Positions 27,349-35,850 of a stretch of DNA of 64,000 bases are shown piece after piece. Numbering within the stretch: position 1 is the stretch's first letter; the number at the start of each line of letters is the position of its first letter. The stretch comes from Staphylococcus muscae (GTDB lineage: Bacteria; Bacillota; Bacilli; Staphylococcales; Staphylococcaceae), in NCBI RefSeq assembly GCF_003019275.1, contig NZ_CP027848.1, positions 1,488,001 to 1,552,000 of the forward strand, read 5' to 3'. The position numbers and the translations under genes were made by a program. The notes beneath the pieces were generated by a model. It worked only from the letters and a program-made list of their open reading frames with translations. It searched no databases and had not been told where the DNA came from.

Positions 27349-28293
27349 GTGAATAAGATATTTGGTATTTTAACGACAACTGCCTTAGTTGCAACGTTGG
27401 CTGCATGTTCAAATGGGGACAATGGACAAAATAAGCAAGAGAATCATTCAGGGAAAAGTAATGAAAATCAAGCAAGTCAAAGTCAGTCAAATGATAATCC
27501 TAGTGACAAAAATAATCACGCTGATGGTAATACAAACAAATCGGCTCAGAAAAACCAATCTGAAGAAGAAGCAATCCAAAACTTAACAGACGAAGAAAAA
27601 GTTGCGTTGGTTCTTTATGAAACGAGTGTAGATCCAACAATCATTACAGCTGATGAATTGGCAAGAGGTGAATATACATACCAACCTATGACTCACATGT
27701 CAGTTGAGATGAGAATTGTAGAACAACTTACATTAACACCTAGAGATACTCAGACGATCCTTCCAGGGGCACCAAGTGATTTAAGGCTCTATAGTGTATC
27801 TCCAATAAGAGTTAATGCTGTTCCATATGTTGCAGTGACTGGCGGTCAAGTAATTGTGTTTGGGGTACAATCACCAGTAACATATGATTACGTTATGAAT
27901 CAGGAACATACGATGGTATTCGATGTCAAAGATTTATATAGTAAACACAGCAACCAAGACTATAAAGGGTTAGCAAGTAAAATTGTAGTTGGCCCTGCAC
28001 CAGCAGTAGATCAAGGATCATCGACTTCTTCATCAGGCTCAAGTGATTCAGACGAAAGCGAATCAAGTTCATCAAGTACAACAGTGACACGTGCAAATGT
28101 CATTGATTTAGTAGAAGAATATGAAGGCCATCAATTAGATAAAGACACATACACATACAAAGAACCTGAACAACGCGATGATGGTAGCTGGGGCTTCTCA
28201 TTCGTTGATAAGTCAGGGGATCTCGCTGGATCGTATATTGTGAGTAAAGATGGTACTGTAACAAAATATGATGAAAAAGGCATTGAAGAGTAA
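27349..28293 (+). CDS. Lipoprotein of the paralogous family (member 3)
   Basis: About 314 residues from the GTG at 27349, chosen over an ATG six bases upstream because the close paralog at 29762 uses the matching GTG after AAGGGTGAT. Lipobox LAACS, then an N/Q/K/S-rich linker (about 22-70). The N-domain differs from members 1-2 and matches member 4: NLTDEEKVALVLYE, GAPSDLRLYS, DLYSKHSNQDYKGLASKI. A Ser/Asp-rich linker (about 222-245) leads to the shared C-terminal domain with VTRANVIDLVEEYEG, YKEPEQ, WGFSF and DGTVTKYDEKG. Predicted to sit on the outer membrane face; function unknown. Confidence 0.85.
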   Translation: MNKIFGILTTTALVATLAACSNGDNGQNKQENHSGKSNENQASQSQSNDNPSDKNNHADGNTNKSAQKNQSEEEAIQNLTDEEKVALVLYETSVDPTIITADELARGEYTYQPMTHMSVEMRIVEQLTLTPRDTQTILPGAPSDLRLYSVSPIRVNAVPYVAVTGGQVIVFGVQSPVTYDYVMNQEHTMVFDVKDLYSKHSNQDYKGLASKIVVGPAPAVDQGSSTSSSGSSDSDESESSSSSTTVTRANVIDLVEEYEGHQLDKDTYTYKEPEQRDDGSWGFSFVDKSGDLAGSYIVSKDGTVTKYDEKGIEE

Positions 28294-28314
28294 ATAAAAA
28301 TTTAATAATAAAAA

Positions 28315-28363
28315 GAAAAAAGTGTGAACGAGATACAGCGATATCTTGCTCACACTTTTTTGT
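28315..28363. terminator. Terminator after lipoprotein member 3
   Basis: AAAAAGTGTGA..GATAT and ATATC..TCACACTTTTTT form a long stem. A closely similar hairpin follows member 4 at 30779. Confidence 0.85.
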
Positions 28364-28364
28364 A

Positions 28365-28535
28365 TTATTTTTTGATATTTTTACGACCACGAACCCATTC
28401 TTCAATAAGGAAGATTTCACCTAAAATTAGGAATAGGAAGAATGATAGGAAGTTAGGAAAGTGGTGTATAACATATAAATAGATCATTGCTATGACGTAT
28501 AGTATTGGAAGGATAGCTCCCCCTATATGATTGAT
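28365..28535 (-). pseudogene. Remnant of a membrane-protein gene (copy 1)
   Basis: On the minus strand about 55 codons ending in a natural stop at 28365: MIYLYVIHHFPNFLSFF followed by LILGEIFLIEEWVRGRKN. A stop codon precedes it upstream and there is no ribosome-binding site. A homologous, further decayed piece lies at 30818-30940 after lipoprotein member 4. The remaining 28536-28734 shows only the upstream region of the next gene. Confidence 0.5.
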
Positions 28536-28734
28536 CTACGAAGGCATCAATATGTCCCCCTTTTGTCTTGTCGTTAAATCTGCAAAGCAAGTGCAACATT
28601 CTCAGGAAAAAGAAAGTTCCATATATTTGTTTATAAAATATTAAATTAGTACTTTAGTTATTTAAAGTTATATGAGAGAATATTAGCATAATAAGATTCA
28701 GTCGAATCATTATATGAAATGGAGAGATTAGCAC

Positions 28735-29523
28735 ATGAAAAAAATTTTGCTTGGTGGAATTACTGCAATGTTTCTATTAACAGGATGTTCAAATGAAACA
28801 AACTCAAAAGAATTGAAAATGGGAGAAGTTTTTAATAGTGGTAAAGAACACATTAGTTACATTACAACGCATGACCCGAAAGAATCAAAAGGAGATGCAC
28901 CAGTAGAATTTGTGATTGTCTCTAAAAAAGGTGAAACAAAGTTATATAATGTGTATGAAGGGGAGTATACGTTAGGTGATTTTGCGAAAATGAAAGATAG
29001 AAAAATTGAAGATAAAGCATTAGAAGCAGATAAAAAGGCGTTTAATGCCCAGAAGCGAGAATTGATAAGTTCTATAAAAGGTCAAATGGAAAGCACAGAA
29101 GATGAACTACATGAACTACATAAGGATGCAGGTGATCCTTTAGTTGAAAATGAAATTGAAGAAACTGATGCAGAATACGATGAATTAAATCAAGAGCTTA
29201 TTAAGACTCAGAAAACGCACTATGAAGACCCTGAATTTAAAAAAATGAAATTAGTCTTGTATACAGGTTTTGCAGGTTATTCTGAAGATGAGACAGGGGA
29301 AGAAATGTTCGTATTTAAAAAATCAAATAATTTTTCAGACTATGAAGAGAAGGAACATGATTTAACATTAATAGGTTCTATTGATCCAGTTGATGTTCAT
29401 GAGAAGAGATACGCAGGACTTTATAGTAATCGTGGAAGATATATCGTGACTGAAGTAGGAGACAAGGTTGAAAAGTCTATTTTCGACTCTAAAGATGATG
29501 AATATGTTGATGAAGTAGAATAA
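28735..29523 (+). CDS. Lipoprotein, unknown function
   Basis: A 262-residue lipoprotein: signal peptide with basic start MKKILLGGITAMF and lipobox LLTGC. The mature part begins with a compact region (KMGEVFNSGKEHISYITTHD, VEFVIVSKKGETKLYNVYEG), then a long charged, probably coiled-coil helix (about residues 85-160, many E/K/D), then LVLYTGFAGYSEDETGEE and a C-terminal YIVTEVGDKVEK. It lacks the C-terminal domain of the four paralogous lipoproteins that flank it. ATGGAGAGATTAGCAC precedes the ATG. Similar short lipoproteins are common in staphylococci but I recognise no characterised relative. Confidence 0.8.
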   Translation: MKKILLGGITAMFLLTGCSNETNSKELKMGEVFNSGKEHISYITTHDPKESKGDAPVEFVIVSKKGETKLYNVYEGEYTLGDFAKMKDRKIEDKALEADKKAFNAQKRELISSIKGQMESTEDELHELHKDAGDPLVENEIEETDAEYDELNQELIKTQKTHYEDPEFKKMKLVLYTGFAGYSEDETGEEMFVFKKSNNFSDYEEKEHDLTLIGSIDPVDVHEKRYAGLYSNRGRYIVTEVGDKVEKSIFDSKDDEYVDEVE

Positions 29524-29566
29524 TACACAAAATATACATTGAATTGAATATAACGTGATAAACAAG

Positions 29567-29608
29567 CACTACAATGATAGAGACAAAGTTATCATTGTAG
29601 TGTTTTTT
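29567..29608 (+). terminator. Terminator after the lipoprotein gene
   Basis: CACTACAATGATA and TATCATTGTAGTG form a perfect 13-bp stem followed by TTTTTT. Confidence 0.92.
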
Positions 29609-29761
29609 AGTGAGACTATTAAATGATTTTCTTCAAACAATATGTGTGTATCCAAAATTAATATATTAAATTACTAAAATAGTACTTTAATAACAAACTT
29701 ATTTGTGAGATAATAGCTTGAACATAAGTTTAATGATTCAAAGGATAAGGGTGATAGAACT

Positions 29762-30754
29762 GTGAAAAACGTACTAGGTATTTTGATGACAACAGCATTA
29801 TCAATAACATTAGCAGCTTGTTCAGGTGGAGATAACGAACAAGCTAATCAAGAAAAAGACATAAGCAATAAAAAAGAAGCAGTTCAAAATAAATCAAATG
29901 AACAAACGAAAAAGCAAGGCAATCAATCATCAAATCAAACAACTGAAAAACAAATATCGGCAGATGAAGCGGTTCAAAACTTAACGGATGAAGAAAAAGT
30001 CGCACTCGCATTATATGAACTTTCTCTTGGTGAAGTAGGTATCATACAAGGTGAAGTGAGTATTTCAAAAGATGAATTGATGAGTGGTCAATATACACAG
30101 AAACGATATGGTCCACCGGGCACTTCAGACAGAGTTTTGCCTGTATCTCAACTCATATTGACTCCAGAAACAGTAGCGACAATTCCAGGTCCACCAAGTG
30201 ATTTGAAGCTGTATAAACCATATCCTCAAAAGTCGGGCGGGTCGGTTGGCTATGTTGCAATCTCGAATGATCAAATTATAATCTATGCGACGCAACATGC
30301 GCCAAGATATCATGACCTTTTAGATCAGAATAGTAGTGATGCAGCCAATGTATACAATATAAAGGATTTATATAATAAGCACAGTCATCAAAACTATAAA
30401 GAGCTTGCAAGTAAGATTGCATTTGGCCCAGAGCCGCCACAAGCCAAAAGCCAATTTATCGATGAACCGACACAATCATCAGCTACGAGTGATTCAGAAG
30501 AAAGTAGCTCAAATACGGACACATCAAGCTCATCAGATACAACAGTGACACGTGAGAATGTAATCGACATAGTGGAAGAATACGAAGGTCATGCATTAGA
30601 TACAGAGAAATACACATATAAAGAGCCAGAACAGATGGATGATGGTAGCTGGGGCTTCTCATTCCTTGATAAGTCAGGGAACTTGGCAGGGTCATATATT
30701 GTCAGTAAAGATGGCACCGTAACAAAATATGATGAAAAAGGTATTGAAGTGTAG
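29762..30754 (+). CDS. Lipoprotein of the paralogous family (member 4)
   Basis: A 330-residue lipoprotein from a GTG start after AAGGGTGATAGAACT. Lipobox LAACS, then an N/Q/K-rich linker to about residue 70. The N-domain is related to member 3 (NLTDEEKVALALYE, GPPSDLKLYK, DLYNKHSHQNYKELASKI). A Ser/Asp/Thr-rich linker (about 237-262) follows, and then the shared C-domain (VTRENVIDIVEEYEG, YKEPEQMDDGSWGFSFLDKS, DGTVTKYDEKG). The surrounding block of gene, hairpin and membrane-gene remnant repeats the arrangement around member 3, so the two arose by segmental duplication. Confidence 0.85.
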   Translation: MKNVLGILMTTALSITLAACSGGDNEQANQEKDISNKKEAVQNKSNEQTKKQGNQSSNQTTEKQISADEAVQNLTDEEKVALALYELSLGEVGIIQGEVSISKDELMSGQYTQKRYGPPGTSDRVLPVSQLILTPETVATIPGPPSDLKLYKPYPQKSGGSVGYVAISNDQIIIYATQHAPRYHDLLDQNSSDAANVYNIKDLYNKHSHQNYKELASKIAFGPEPPQAKSQFIDEPTQSSATSDSEESSSNTDTSSSSDTTVTRENVIDIVEEYEGHALDTEKYTYKEPEQMDDGSWGFSFLDKSGNLAGSYIVSKDGTVTKYDEKGIEV

Positions 30755-30778
30755 AAAATAATTTAATAATGAAAAGCG

Positions 30779-30823
30779 AAAGGTGTGAACGAGATATATC
30801 GATATCTGGCTCACACTTTTTTT
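30779..30823. terminator. Terminator after lipoprotein member 4
   Basis: GGTGTGA..GATAT and ATATC..TCACACTTTTTTT pair; nearly the same hairpin as at 28315-28363. Confidence 0.85.
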
Positions 30824-30940
30824 GAGTATTTGTTTGGCATTTTTACAACCATAAATCCAATCTTGAATGAGAGAAATACCCCTTAAAATTAAACATAGGA
30901 AGAATGATAGGAAGTGATATATGACATATAAATACCCCAT
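30818..30940 (-). pseudogene. Remnant of a membrane-protein gene (copy 2)
   Basis: Minus-strand frame MGYLYVIYHFLSFFLCLIL then RGISLIQDWIYGCKNAKQIL, homologous to the remnant at 28365-28535 (shared YLYVIxHF, LSFFL, ILxxIxLIxxW). It runs into the terminator without its natural stop. Confidence 0.45.
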
Positions 30941-30992
30941 GCTCTAATTTACGAGAATGGAGTATACAAAATAGTTTATATTCTAGTATTTA

Positions 30993-31508
30993 CTAGTAAG
31001 AATTATTTACAGCATTCATTTTATCAATTAATAAGTAGAATTTTTTCATGATGATAGGGTGCGTAAATATAGATATCATAAATAATGGAGATGCGATTAA
31101 CGCTAGCAGAAACTTAATAATCACATTTACTCCAATAGAAATAAAAGTTCTTTTTACATAAACTTCGTGTGCTTCTGAGATTCTACTATTAGTTATATTA
31201 TGTTTACTGTTTGCAGAGTATACATTTGAAACGTACTCACGGAAATCTCCTCGGAATATCATACTTTTAGTAAACAAATATCTAATAAAAAAATTATTAG
31301 ATGTGGTCAGCATATATTCACTCAACCAAGCATAAGTATAACTCCCTAAAATAAATACAATAATATTGAAAGTCCAACTAATAACGCCGTGCGCCCCCGA
31401 TAAGAGCATTATTAAGAAGTGAAAAAAGTAAATCACAGTATAGGGTGTGTAATAGAATGAAAGCGGCATTTTGGGTGTATTGAAATATTTTTTTAATATA
31501 TCTTTCAT
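30993..31508 (-). CDS. Membrane protein, unknown function
   Basis: A 171-residue protein with four hydrophobic helices: two near residues 24-56 and two in the C-terminal third (about 122-155), separated by a polar middle with NVYSANSKHNITNSRISEAH. Start at the ATG with CAAGGAGAGACTA upstream. No family recognised. It stands alone on the minus strand between the lipoprotein block and a gene-poor region. Confidence 0.6.
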   Translation of the reverse strand: MKDILKKYFNTPKMPLSFYYTPYTVIYFFHFLIMLLSGAHGVISWTFNIIVFILGSYTYAWLSEYMLTTSNNFFIRYLFTKSMIFRGDFREYVSNVYSANSKHNITNSRISEAHEVYVKRTFISIGVNVIIKFLLALIASPLFMISIFTHPIIMKKFYLLIDKMNAVNNSY

Positions 31509-31774
31509 TAGTCTCTCCTTGATTATCAGATGAAATGGTATTAGATATTGAACGAAACAAAAATCTAATTTTGGTAGTATGTATTGCTATTATAAAGTTA
31601 TATAAAAATGATTCAGTGATTTACTCAATCAATATATTAACATAAAAATAAATTTAAGACAAGGTTTAAACGAGGATAATAGCTATTTAATCATTCAACA
31701 ATCACAGTCTCTGCTGTTATGAGAAATGTATGCCTCTCTTCCTTTTGTTATACAAATAAAAAAGGGGTGAGGCT

Positions 31775-31924
31775 ATGGTATATGTTAAAAATTGGAATCA
31801 TTGCTATGCTTGTTCAATGTACGCAGTTGTTCATGAACATACTTTTATCTTTTCTTTAGTATATGGACTATTAGTTGGTGCACTTATTATATTTTTATTA
31901 GGGAAACTACCTAAAAAATCATAA
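31775..31924 (+). CDS. Small membrane protein (49 aa)
   Basis: Forty-nine residues starting at an ATG 4 bases after AAAAAGGGGTGAGG, a strong ribosome-binding site. MVYVKNWNHCYACSMYA is followed by one hydrophobic helix (FSLVYGLLVGALIIFLLG) and the basic tail KLPKKS. No family recognised. Low-GC, isolated. The intervals 31509-31774 and 31925-32115 show nothing else supportable. Confidence 0.5.
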   Translation: MVYVKNWNHCYACSMYAVVHEHTFIFSLVYGLLVGALIIFLLGKLPKKS

Positions 31925-32115
31925 ACAACAGCCATACAAGAGTGGGAATATCACCTTTTTGTACAGCTTTTAAATATGATAGTGCAGATTTACATTGAGC
32001 GCTTACGATATCATAATATCATGTAAATATAAAAGAATCAGCGTTGTGGCGCAGATATAAAAATTAATACTATACGAAAAGATACCATTATAATAGGTAT
32101 AACAATATGAAGTAG

Positions 32116-32140
32116 AAAAGGCGTCTAGAACGTCTTTTTT
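32116..32140 (+). terminator. Hairpin upstream of the TenpN-like remnant
   Basis: AAAAGGCGT and ACGTCTTTTTT form a stem around CTAGA with a T-run. In type III toxin-antitoxin loci a terminator sits between the RNA antitoxin and the toxin gene, 20-30 bp before it, as here. Confidence 0.7.
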
Positions 32141-32162
32141 ATTATTTTTGGGTGAAGTATTA

Positions 32163-32657
32163 ATGGAAATTATTTGTTTAAGTCCCCAATTATTTCTTAG
32201 AGACCATTTACAAGGAAAAGAAATGATTGCCAATAAAGTTGGAAGAAGACCCTATTATTACTCGTTTAAAATCAATGATAATAGAGTTTGTATACCGCTT
32301 AGGAGTAATTGAAAAACAGTTCCAAATAAATATAAAATTCAGCTTGGACATGAACCGCTTGATAAACCCAATTATGCCTTAGATTTAACTAAATTAATTG
32401 TTATTAGTAATCAGAACTATTTGCAATATAAAATAAAAGTCCATATTCCCTAAAATGTAAATAATTATTTAAAGACACAACATACTGCTATTCAACGTAA
32501 ATATAGCGCGATGATTAAAGATTATATTCGTGCAAAATCTACATTAAAATCTATCTCCTTAGTAAAATCCACCCCCTTACAATATTGTCATAAAGAGTTA
32601 GACCTTAATGACAATAAGTTCCTGATTATAATGAGAGCAAACGATATAGAAAGCTAG
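32163..32657 (+). pseudogene. Type III toxin (TenpN-like endoribonuclease) gene, inactivated
   Basis: A 165-codon frame from the ATG at 32163 to TAG at 32655, interrupted by TGA at 32310 and TAA at 32451 but otherwise continuous. The translation reads like a TenpN toxin: GRRPYYYSFKINDNRVCIPL with RSN, LDLTKLIVISNQNY, then the C-terminal HTAIQRKYSAMIKDYIRA and PLQYCHKEL. TenpIN systems pair such a ribonuclease with a tandem-repeat RNA. A hairpin lies upstream but I could not see antitoxin repeats, so only the toxin end survives. Assignment from pattern memory. The rest of 32658-32783 holds the promoter region of the GntR gene. Confidence 0.55.
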
Positions 32658-32783
32658 GTCAGTCTTCCGTCACAGTGCGGTCACTAAGAAGGGTGTCTTG
32701 AATATTTCAATATTGCCATTATGTTACGCATGAAATTGGTGTATGATGAAGATATAAGCATAGAGATACTGGGGGTTATTTTG

Positions 32784-33521
32784 GTGACGCAAGCACAGCC
32801 AAAATTTTTAACAATTTACAATACACTTTATGAAGAAATACAAATGGGTAAGTTTCCAGGCGGCGAATCATTGCCGACGGAGAAGGTGCTTTGTGAACGC
32901 TTTGGTGTGAGTCGTATGACGTTGCGTCAAGCGATCAAGTTATTGACGGAAGATGGTGTTGTTGAGAGTATTCGTGGGAAAGGGCATTTTGTTGTGTCAC
33001 AACATCGTGATCATAGTACGTCGAGCATGGCACACTTGGCACATCCGCTCCAACAAATGGCACGTGAAGAGATGACGTTAGAAGCGGTTCACTACCGTGT
33101 GGATTTGGAAAGTGAATATACGAATCATTTGTTTCCCGACCATCCTTCAGCAGTTGTGGCAATGGAGCGTTATTATGTAAGAGAAGGCAATTCAACGCAA
33201 CAAGCGGATGCAATGTGTTTCACGTTCATTCCTATCAATGTGATTGATCTGTACGAGGTATCAACACAGGACGAATCAGCAGTACGTCAGTTTGTGGAAC
33301 AACAGGTGTATCAATATGCGGCGCAGTCTGATTTGAAGTTTTCAATGACGCAAAAACCACACTTTGCACACGACACGCATACGTTTGATGGCGGCAATCA
33401 CTGCTGGTTGATTGTAGAGACCCTGTATAATGGTCATGAGAGTCCAGTGATGATTAATAAATGGTACGTACCGCATACACAGGCGGATATAAATGTAACA
33501 CGAATGAAGGAAACGACATAG
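32784..33521 (+). CDS. GntR/HutC-family regulator next to the deo genes
   Basis: A 245-residue regulator with an N-terminal winged helix (about residues 8-75: GESLPTEKVLCERFGVSRMT, LRQAIKLLTEDGVVE, RGKGHFV) and a UTRA ligand-binding domain (about 95-240). GTG 32784 is preferred, with TGGGGGT 8 bases upstream; the frame is open 21 codons further without a better site. It precedes deoD in the same direction. Repeated TTGTCTAA/TTAGACAA octamers between the two genes may be its binding sites. A nucleoside- or deoxyribose-phosphate-responsive role is inferred from position only. Confidence 0.82.
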   Translation: MTQAQPKFLTIYNTLYEEIQMGKFPGGESLPTEKVLCERFGVSRMTLRQAIKLLTEDGVVESIRGKGHFVVSQHRDHSTSSMAHLAHPLQQMAREEMTLEAVHYRVDLESEYTNHLFPDHPSAVVAMERYYVREGNSTQQADAMCFTFIPINVIDLYEVSTQDESAVRQFVEQQVYQYAAQSDLKFSMTQKPHFAHDTHTFDGGNHCWLIVETLYNGHESPVMINKWYVPHTQADINVTRMKETT

Positions 33522-33545
33522 ACAAGTTCCCTTGCATAGCATAAG

Positions 33546-33573
33546 TTGTCTAAAATAAATAAAGGTTGTCTAA
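33546..33573. promoter_or_regulatory. Pair of TTGTCTAA boxes after the GntR gene
   Basis: TTGTCTAA at 33546-33553 and again at 33566-33573 (20-bp spacing, two helical turns). The reverse complement TTAGACAA occurs twice in front of deoD. Likely regulator binding sites. Confidence 0.45.
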
Positions 33574-33587
33574 TAGAAAATAAATGA

Positions 33588-33637
33588 AAGTCATACGAGA
33601 AAATATGTCTAAAACATATACACTTGTATGGCTTTTT
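33588..33637 (+). terminator. Terminator between the GntR gene and deoD
   Basis: AAGTCATAC and GTATGGCTTTTTT form the outer stem; an inner ATATGT-CTAAA-ACATAT stem lies inside. Confidence 0.8.
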
Positions 33638-33679
33638 TGCTGTTTTGATGCTGTTCGTCAAATTGTCACAAATTACATC

Positions 33680-33732
33680 TTGAAAGCGCTATCTACAAGT
33701 TGTAAGATATAAGTGGTTAGACAATTAGACAA
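33680..33732 (+). promoter_or_regulatory. deo operon control region: cre-like site and TTAGACAA tandem
   Basis: TTGAAA (33680-33685) and TAAGAT (33703-33708), 17 bp apart, are a possible promoter. TGAAAGCGCTATCT (33681-33694) over the -35 resembles a catabolite-responsive element. Directly downstream TTAGACAATTAGACAA (33717-33732) gives two head-to-tail octamers, well placed for repression by the upstream GntR protein. Confidence 0.5.
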
Positions 33733-33761
33733 ATAACTATACAACTTGGAGGTCGTTATAA

Positions 33762-34469
33762 ATGAAAGCTACACCACATATTAAGCCGATGAATGGCGTT
33801 GAAATTGCAGAGACAGTCTTATTACCAGGGGATCCACTACGTGCGAAGTTTATTGCAGAAACGTATTTGGAAGATGTACAACAATTCAATGGTGTACGTA
33901 ACATGTTTGGTTACACAGGAACTTATAAAGGTCAAAAAGTATCTGTGATGGGTTCAGGTATGGGTATCCCATCAATCGGTATTTATTCTTATGAACTAAT
34001 TCACACATTTGGATGTAAGAAGTTAATCCGTGTCGGTTCATGTGGCGCAATGCAAGAAGATATTGACTTATATGATGTCATCATTGCACAAGGTGCATCA
34101 ACAGACTCAGACTACGTGAAGCAATATAATTTACCAGGACATTATGCACCGATTGCATCATACAACTTGTTAGAGGGAGCGGTAAGTAAGGCTCGTGAAA
34201 AAGGCGTTAACTATCACGTAGGTAATATCTTATCAAGTGACATTTTCTACAATGCAGACGAAACAGCCAATGAGCGTTGGCAACGTATGGGCATCTTAGG
34301 TGTTGAAATGGAATCTGCAGCGTTATACATGAACGCAACATATGCAGGTGTTGAAGCATTAGGTGTCTTTACAGTAAGTGACCATCTTATTCATAACAAA
34401 GCAACAACACCAGAAGAAAGAGAACGTGCGTTTACGGATATGATTGAAATCGCACTGTCTCTCATTTAA
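33762..34469 (+). CDS. deoD: Purine nucleoside phosphorylase, DeoD type
   Basis: A 235-residue hexameric-type phosphorylase that cleaves purine (deoxy)nucleosides to base and (deoxy)ribose 1-phosphate. Family segments: VLLPGDPLRAKFIAE, FGYTGTYKG, GMGIPSIGIYSYEL, RVGSCGAMQ, the substrate-contacting LGVEMESAALY, and TVSDHLI. Start at the ATG after TTGGAGGTCGTTATAA. First gene of the deoD-tet38-deoC-deoB operon; product ribose 1-phosphates feed DeoB downstream. Confidence 0.95.
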   Translation: MKATPHIKPMNGVEIAETVLLPGDPLRAKFIAETYLEDVQQFNGVRNMFGYTGTYKGQKVSVMGSGMGIPSIGIYSYELIHTFGCKKLIRVGSCGAMQEDIDLYDVIIAQGASTDSDYVKQYNLPGHYAPIASYNLLEGAVSKAREKGVNYHVGNILSSDIFYNADETANERWQRMGILGVEMESAALYMNATYAGVEALGVFTVSDHLIHNKATTPEERERAFTDMIEIALSLI

Positions 34470-34481
34470 GGAGTGGCGACG

Positions 34482-35837
34482 ATGACAACAGCATCATATG
34501 ACAAAATTAAAAAAGCCGTACCGATTTTACTTTTCTTATTCGTATTTAGTTTAGTAATCGACAACTCATTCAAATTAATCTCAGTTGCGATTGCGAATGA
34601 TTTGAATATTTCTGTAACGACAGTAAGTTGGCAAGCGACTCTTGCTGGTCTTGTGATTGGTATTGGGGCAGTGGTATATTCATCACTCTCTGATGCGATC
34701 AGTATTCGTACACTGTTCATTTACGGCGTATTTTTAATCATTATCGGTTCTATTATTGGTTATATTTTCCAAAGCAACTTCCCACTGTTATTAGCAGGAC
34801 GTATTATTCAAACAGCAGGACTTGCAGCGGCAGAAACGTTATATGTTATTTATGTAGCGAAGTACTTGTCTAAAGAAGATCAGAAGACATATCTTGGTTT
34901 GAGTACAAGTAGTTATTCATTATCACTTGTTATCGGAACGTTATCAGGTGGCTTTATTTCAACGTATCTTCACTGGACAAACATGTTCTTAATCGCATTG
35001 ATTGTTGTATTTACGTTACCGTTCTTATTCAAACTGTTACCAAAAGAAGAATCAGAGAACAAAGCGCATCTTGACTTCATTGGTTTAGTCTTAGTGTCTA
35101 CAATTGCGACAACAGTGATGTTATTTATCACGAACTTTAACTGGTGGTACTTAGCAGCTGCATTGGTTGTCATCGCGATTTTCGCACTATATATTAAAAA
35201 TGCAAAACATCCATTGGTGGATAAGAAATTCTTCCAAAACAAACGTTATGCATCATTCTTGTTTATTGTGTTTGTGATGTATATGATACAACTTGGTTAT
35301 ATTTTCACGTTCCCATTCATTATGGAACAGATTTATCATTTTGAATTAGATACAACATCATTATTACTCATCCCAGGTTACTTAGTCGCTGTGGTTGTCG
35401 GTGCATTGAGTGGTAAAATTGCGAACTTCTTAAATTCAAAACAAGCGATTATTACAGCGATTGCGTTAATTGCCTTAAGCTTGTTCTTACCAGCGTTCGC
35501 AGTAGGACAACACGTTTCTATCTTTGTCATCTCAATGATCTTCTTCGCAGGTAGCTTTGCGTTAATGTATGCACCACTATTAAACGAAGCGATTCGTACA
35601 ATCGACGTGAACATGACAGGGGTAGCGATTGGATTCTACAACTTGATCATCAACGTTGCAGTATCAGTAGGTATTGCGATTGCGGCAGCTTTAATTGATC
35701 TTAAAGCACTTAATTTCCCGGGTAATACAGCTCTCACATCACACTTTGGTATTATCTTAGCTATCTTGGGCGTGATGAGTATCGTTGGACTTGTATTATT
35801 CATTATCTTAAACCGTTGGACAAAAACAGAAGCATAA
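34482..35837 (+). CDS. tet38: Tet(38)-like MFS efflux transporter
   Basis: A 451-residue major-facilitator protein with about 14 predicted helices, drug:H+ antiporter type. Its length and place between deoD and deoC match S. aureus tet38, which exports tetracycline and fatty acids when overexpressed. Typical segments: [20 protein letters not shown] and SWQATLAG in the first helices, [20 protein letters not shown] near helix 4-5 (antiporter-type motif C), and [22 protein letters not shown] 34482 chosen because AAGGAG lies 8 bases upstream. In this operon it may also move a nucleoside-related metabolite; resistance cannot be read from sequence. Confidence 0.82.
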   Translation: MTTASYDKIKKAVPILLFLFVFSLVIDNSFKLISVAIANDLNISVTTVSWQATLAGLVIGIGAVVYSSLSDAISIRTLFIYGVFLIIIGSIIGYIFQSNFPLLLAGRIIQTAGLAAAETLYVIYVAKYLSKEDQKTYLGLSTSSYSLSLVIGTLSGGFISTYLHWTNMFLIALIVVFTLPFLFKLLPKEESENKAHLDFIGLVLVSTIATTVMLFITNFNWWYLAAALVVIAIFALYIKNAKHPLVDKKFFQNKRYASFLFIVFVMYMIQLGYIFTFPFIMEQIYHFELDTTSLLLIPGYLVAVVVGALSGKIANFLNSKQAIITAIALIALSLFLPAFAVGQHVSIFVISMIFFAGSFALMYAPLLNEAIRTIDVNMTGVAIGFYNLIINVAVSVGIAIAAALIDLKALNFPGNTALTSHFGIILAILGVMSIVGLVLFIILNRWTKTEA

Positions 35838-35850
35838 AAGGAGTTATAAC

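Noticed and set aside
31925..32115. Tandem-repeat RNA antitoxin expected before the TenpN-like gene
   Set aside because: I looked for repeats of 30-50 nt and saw none; only the hairpin at 32116 remains.
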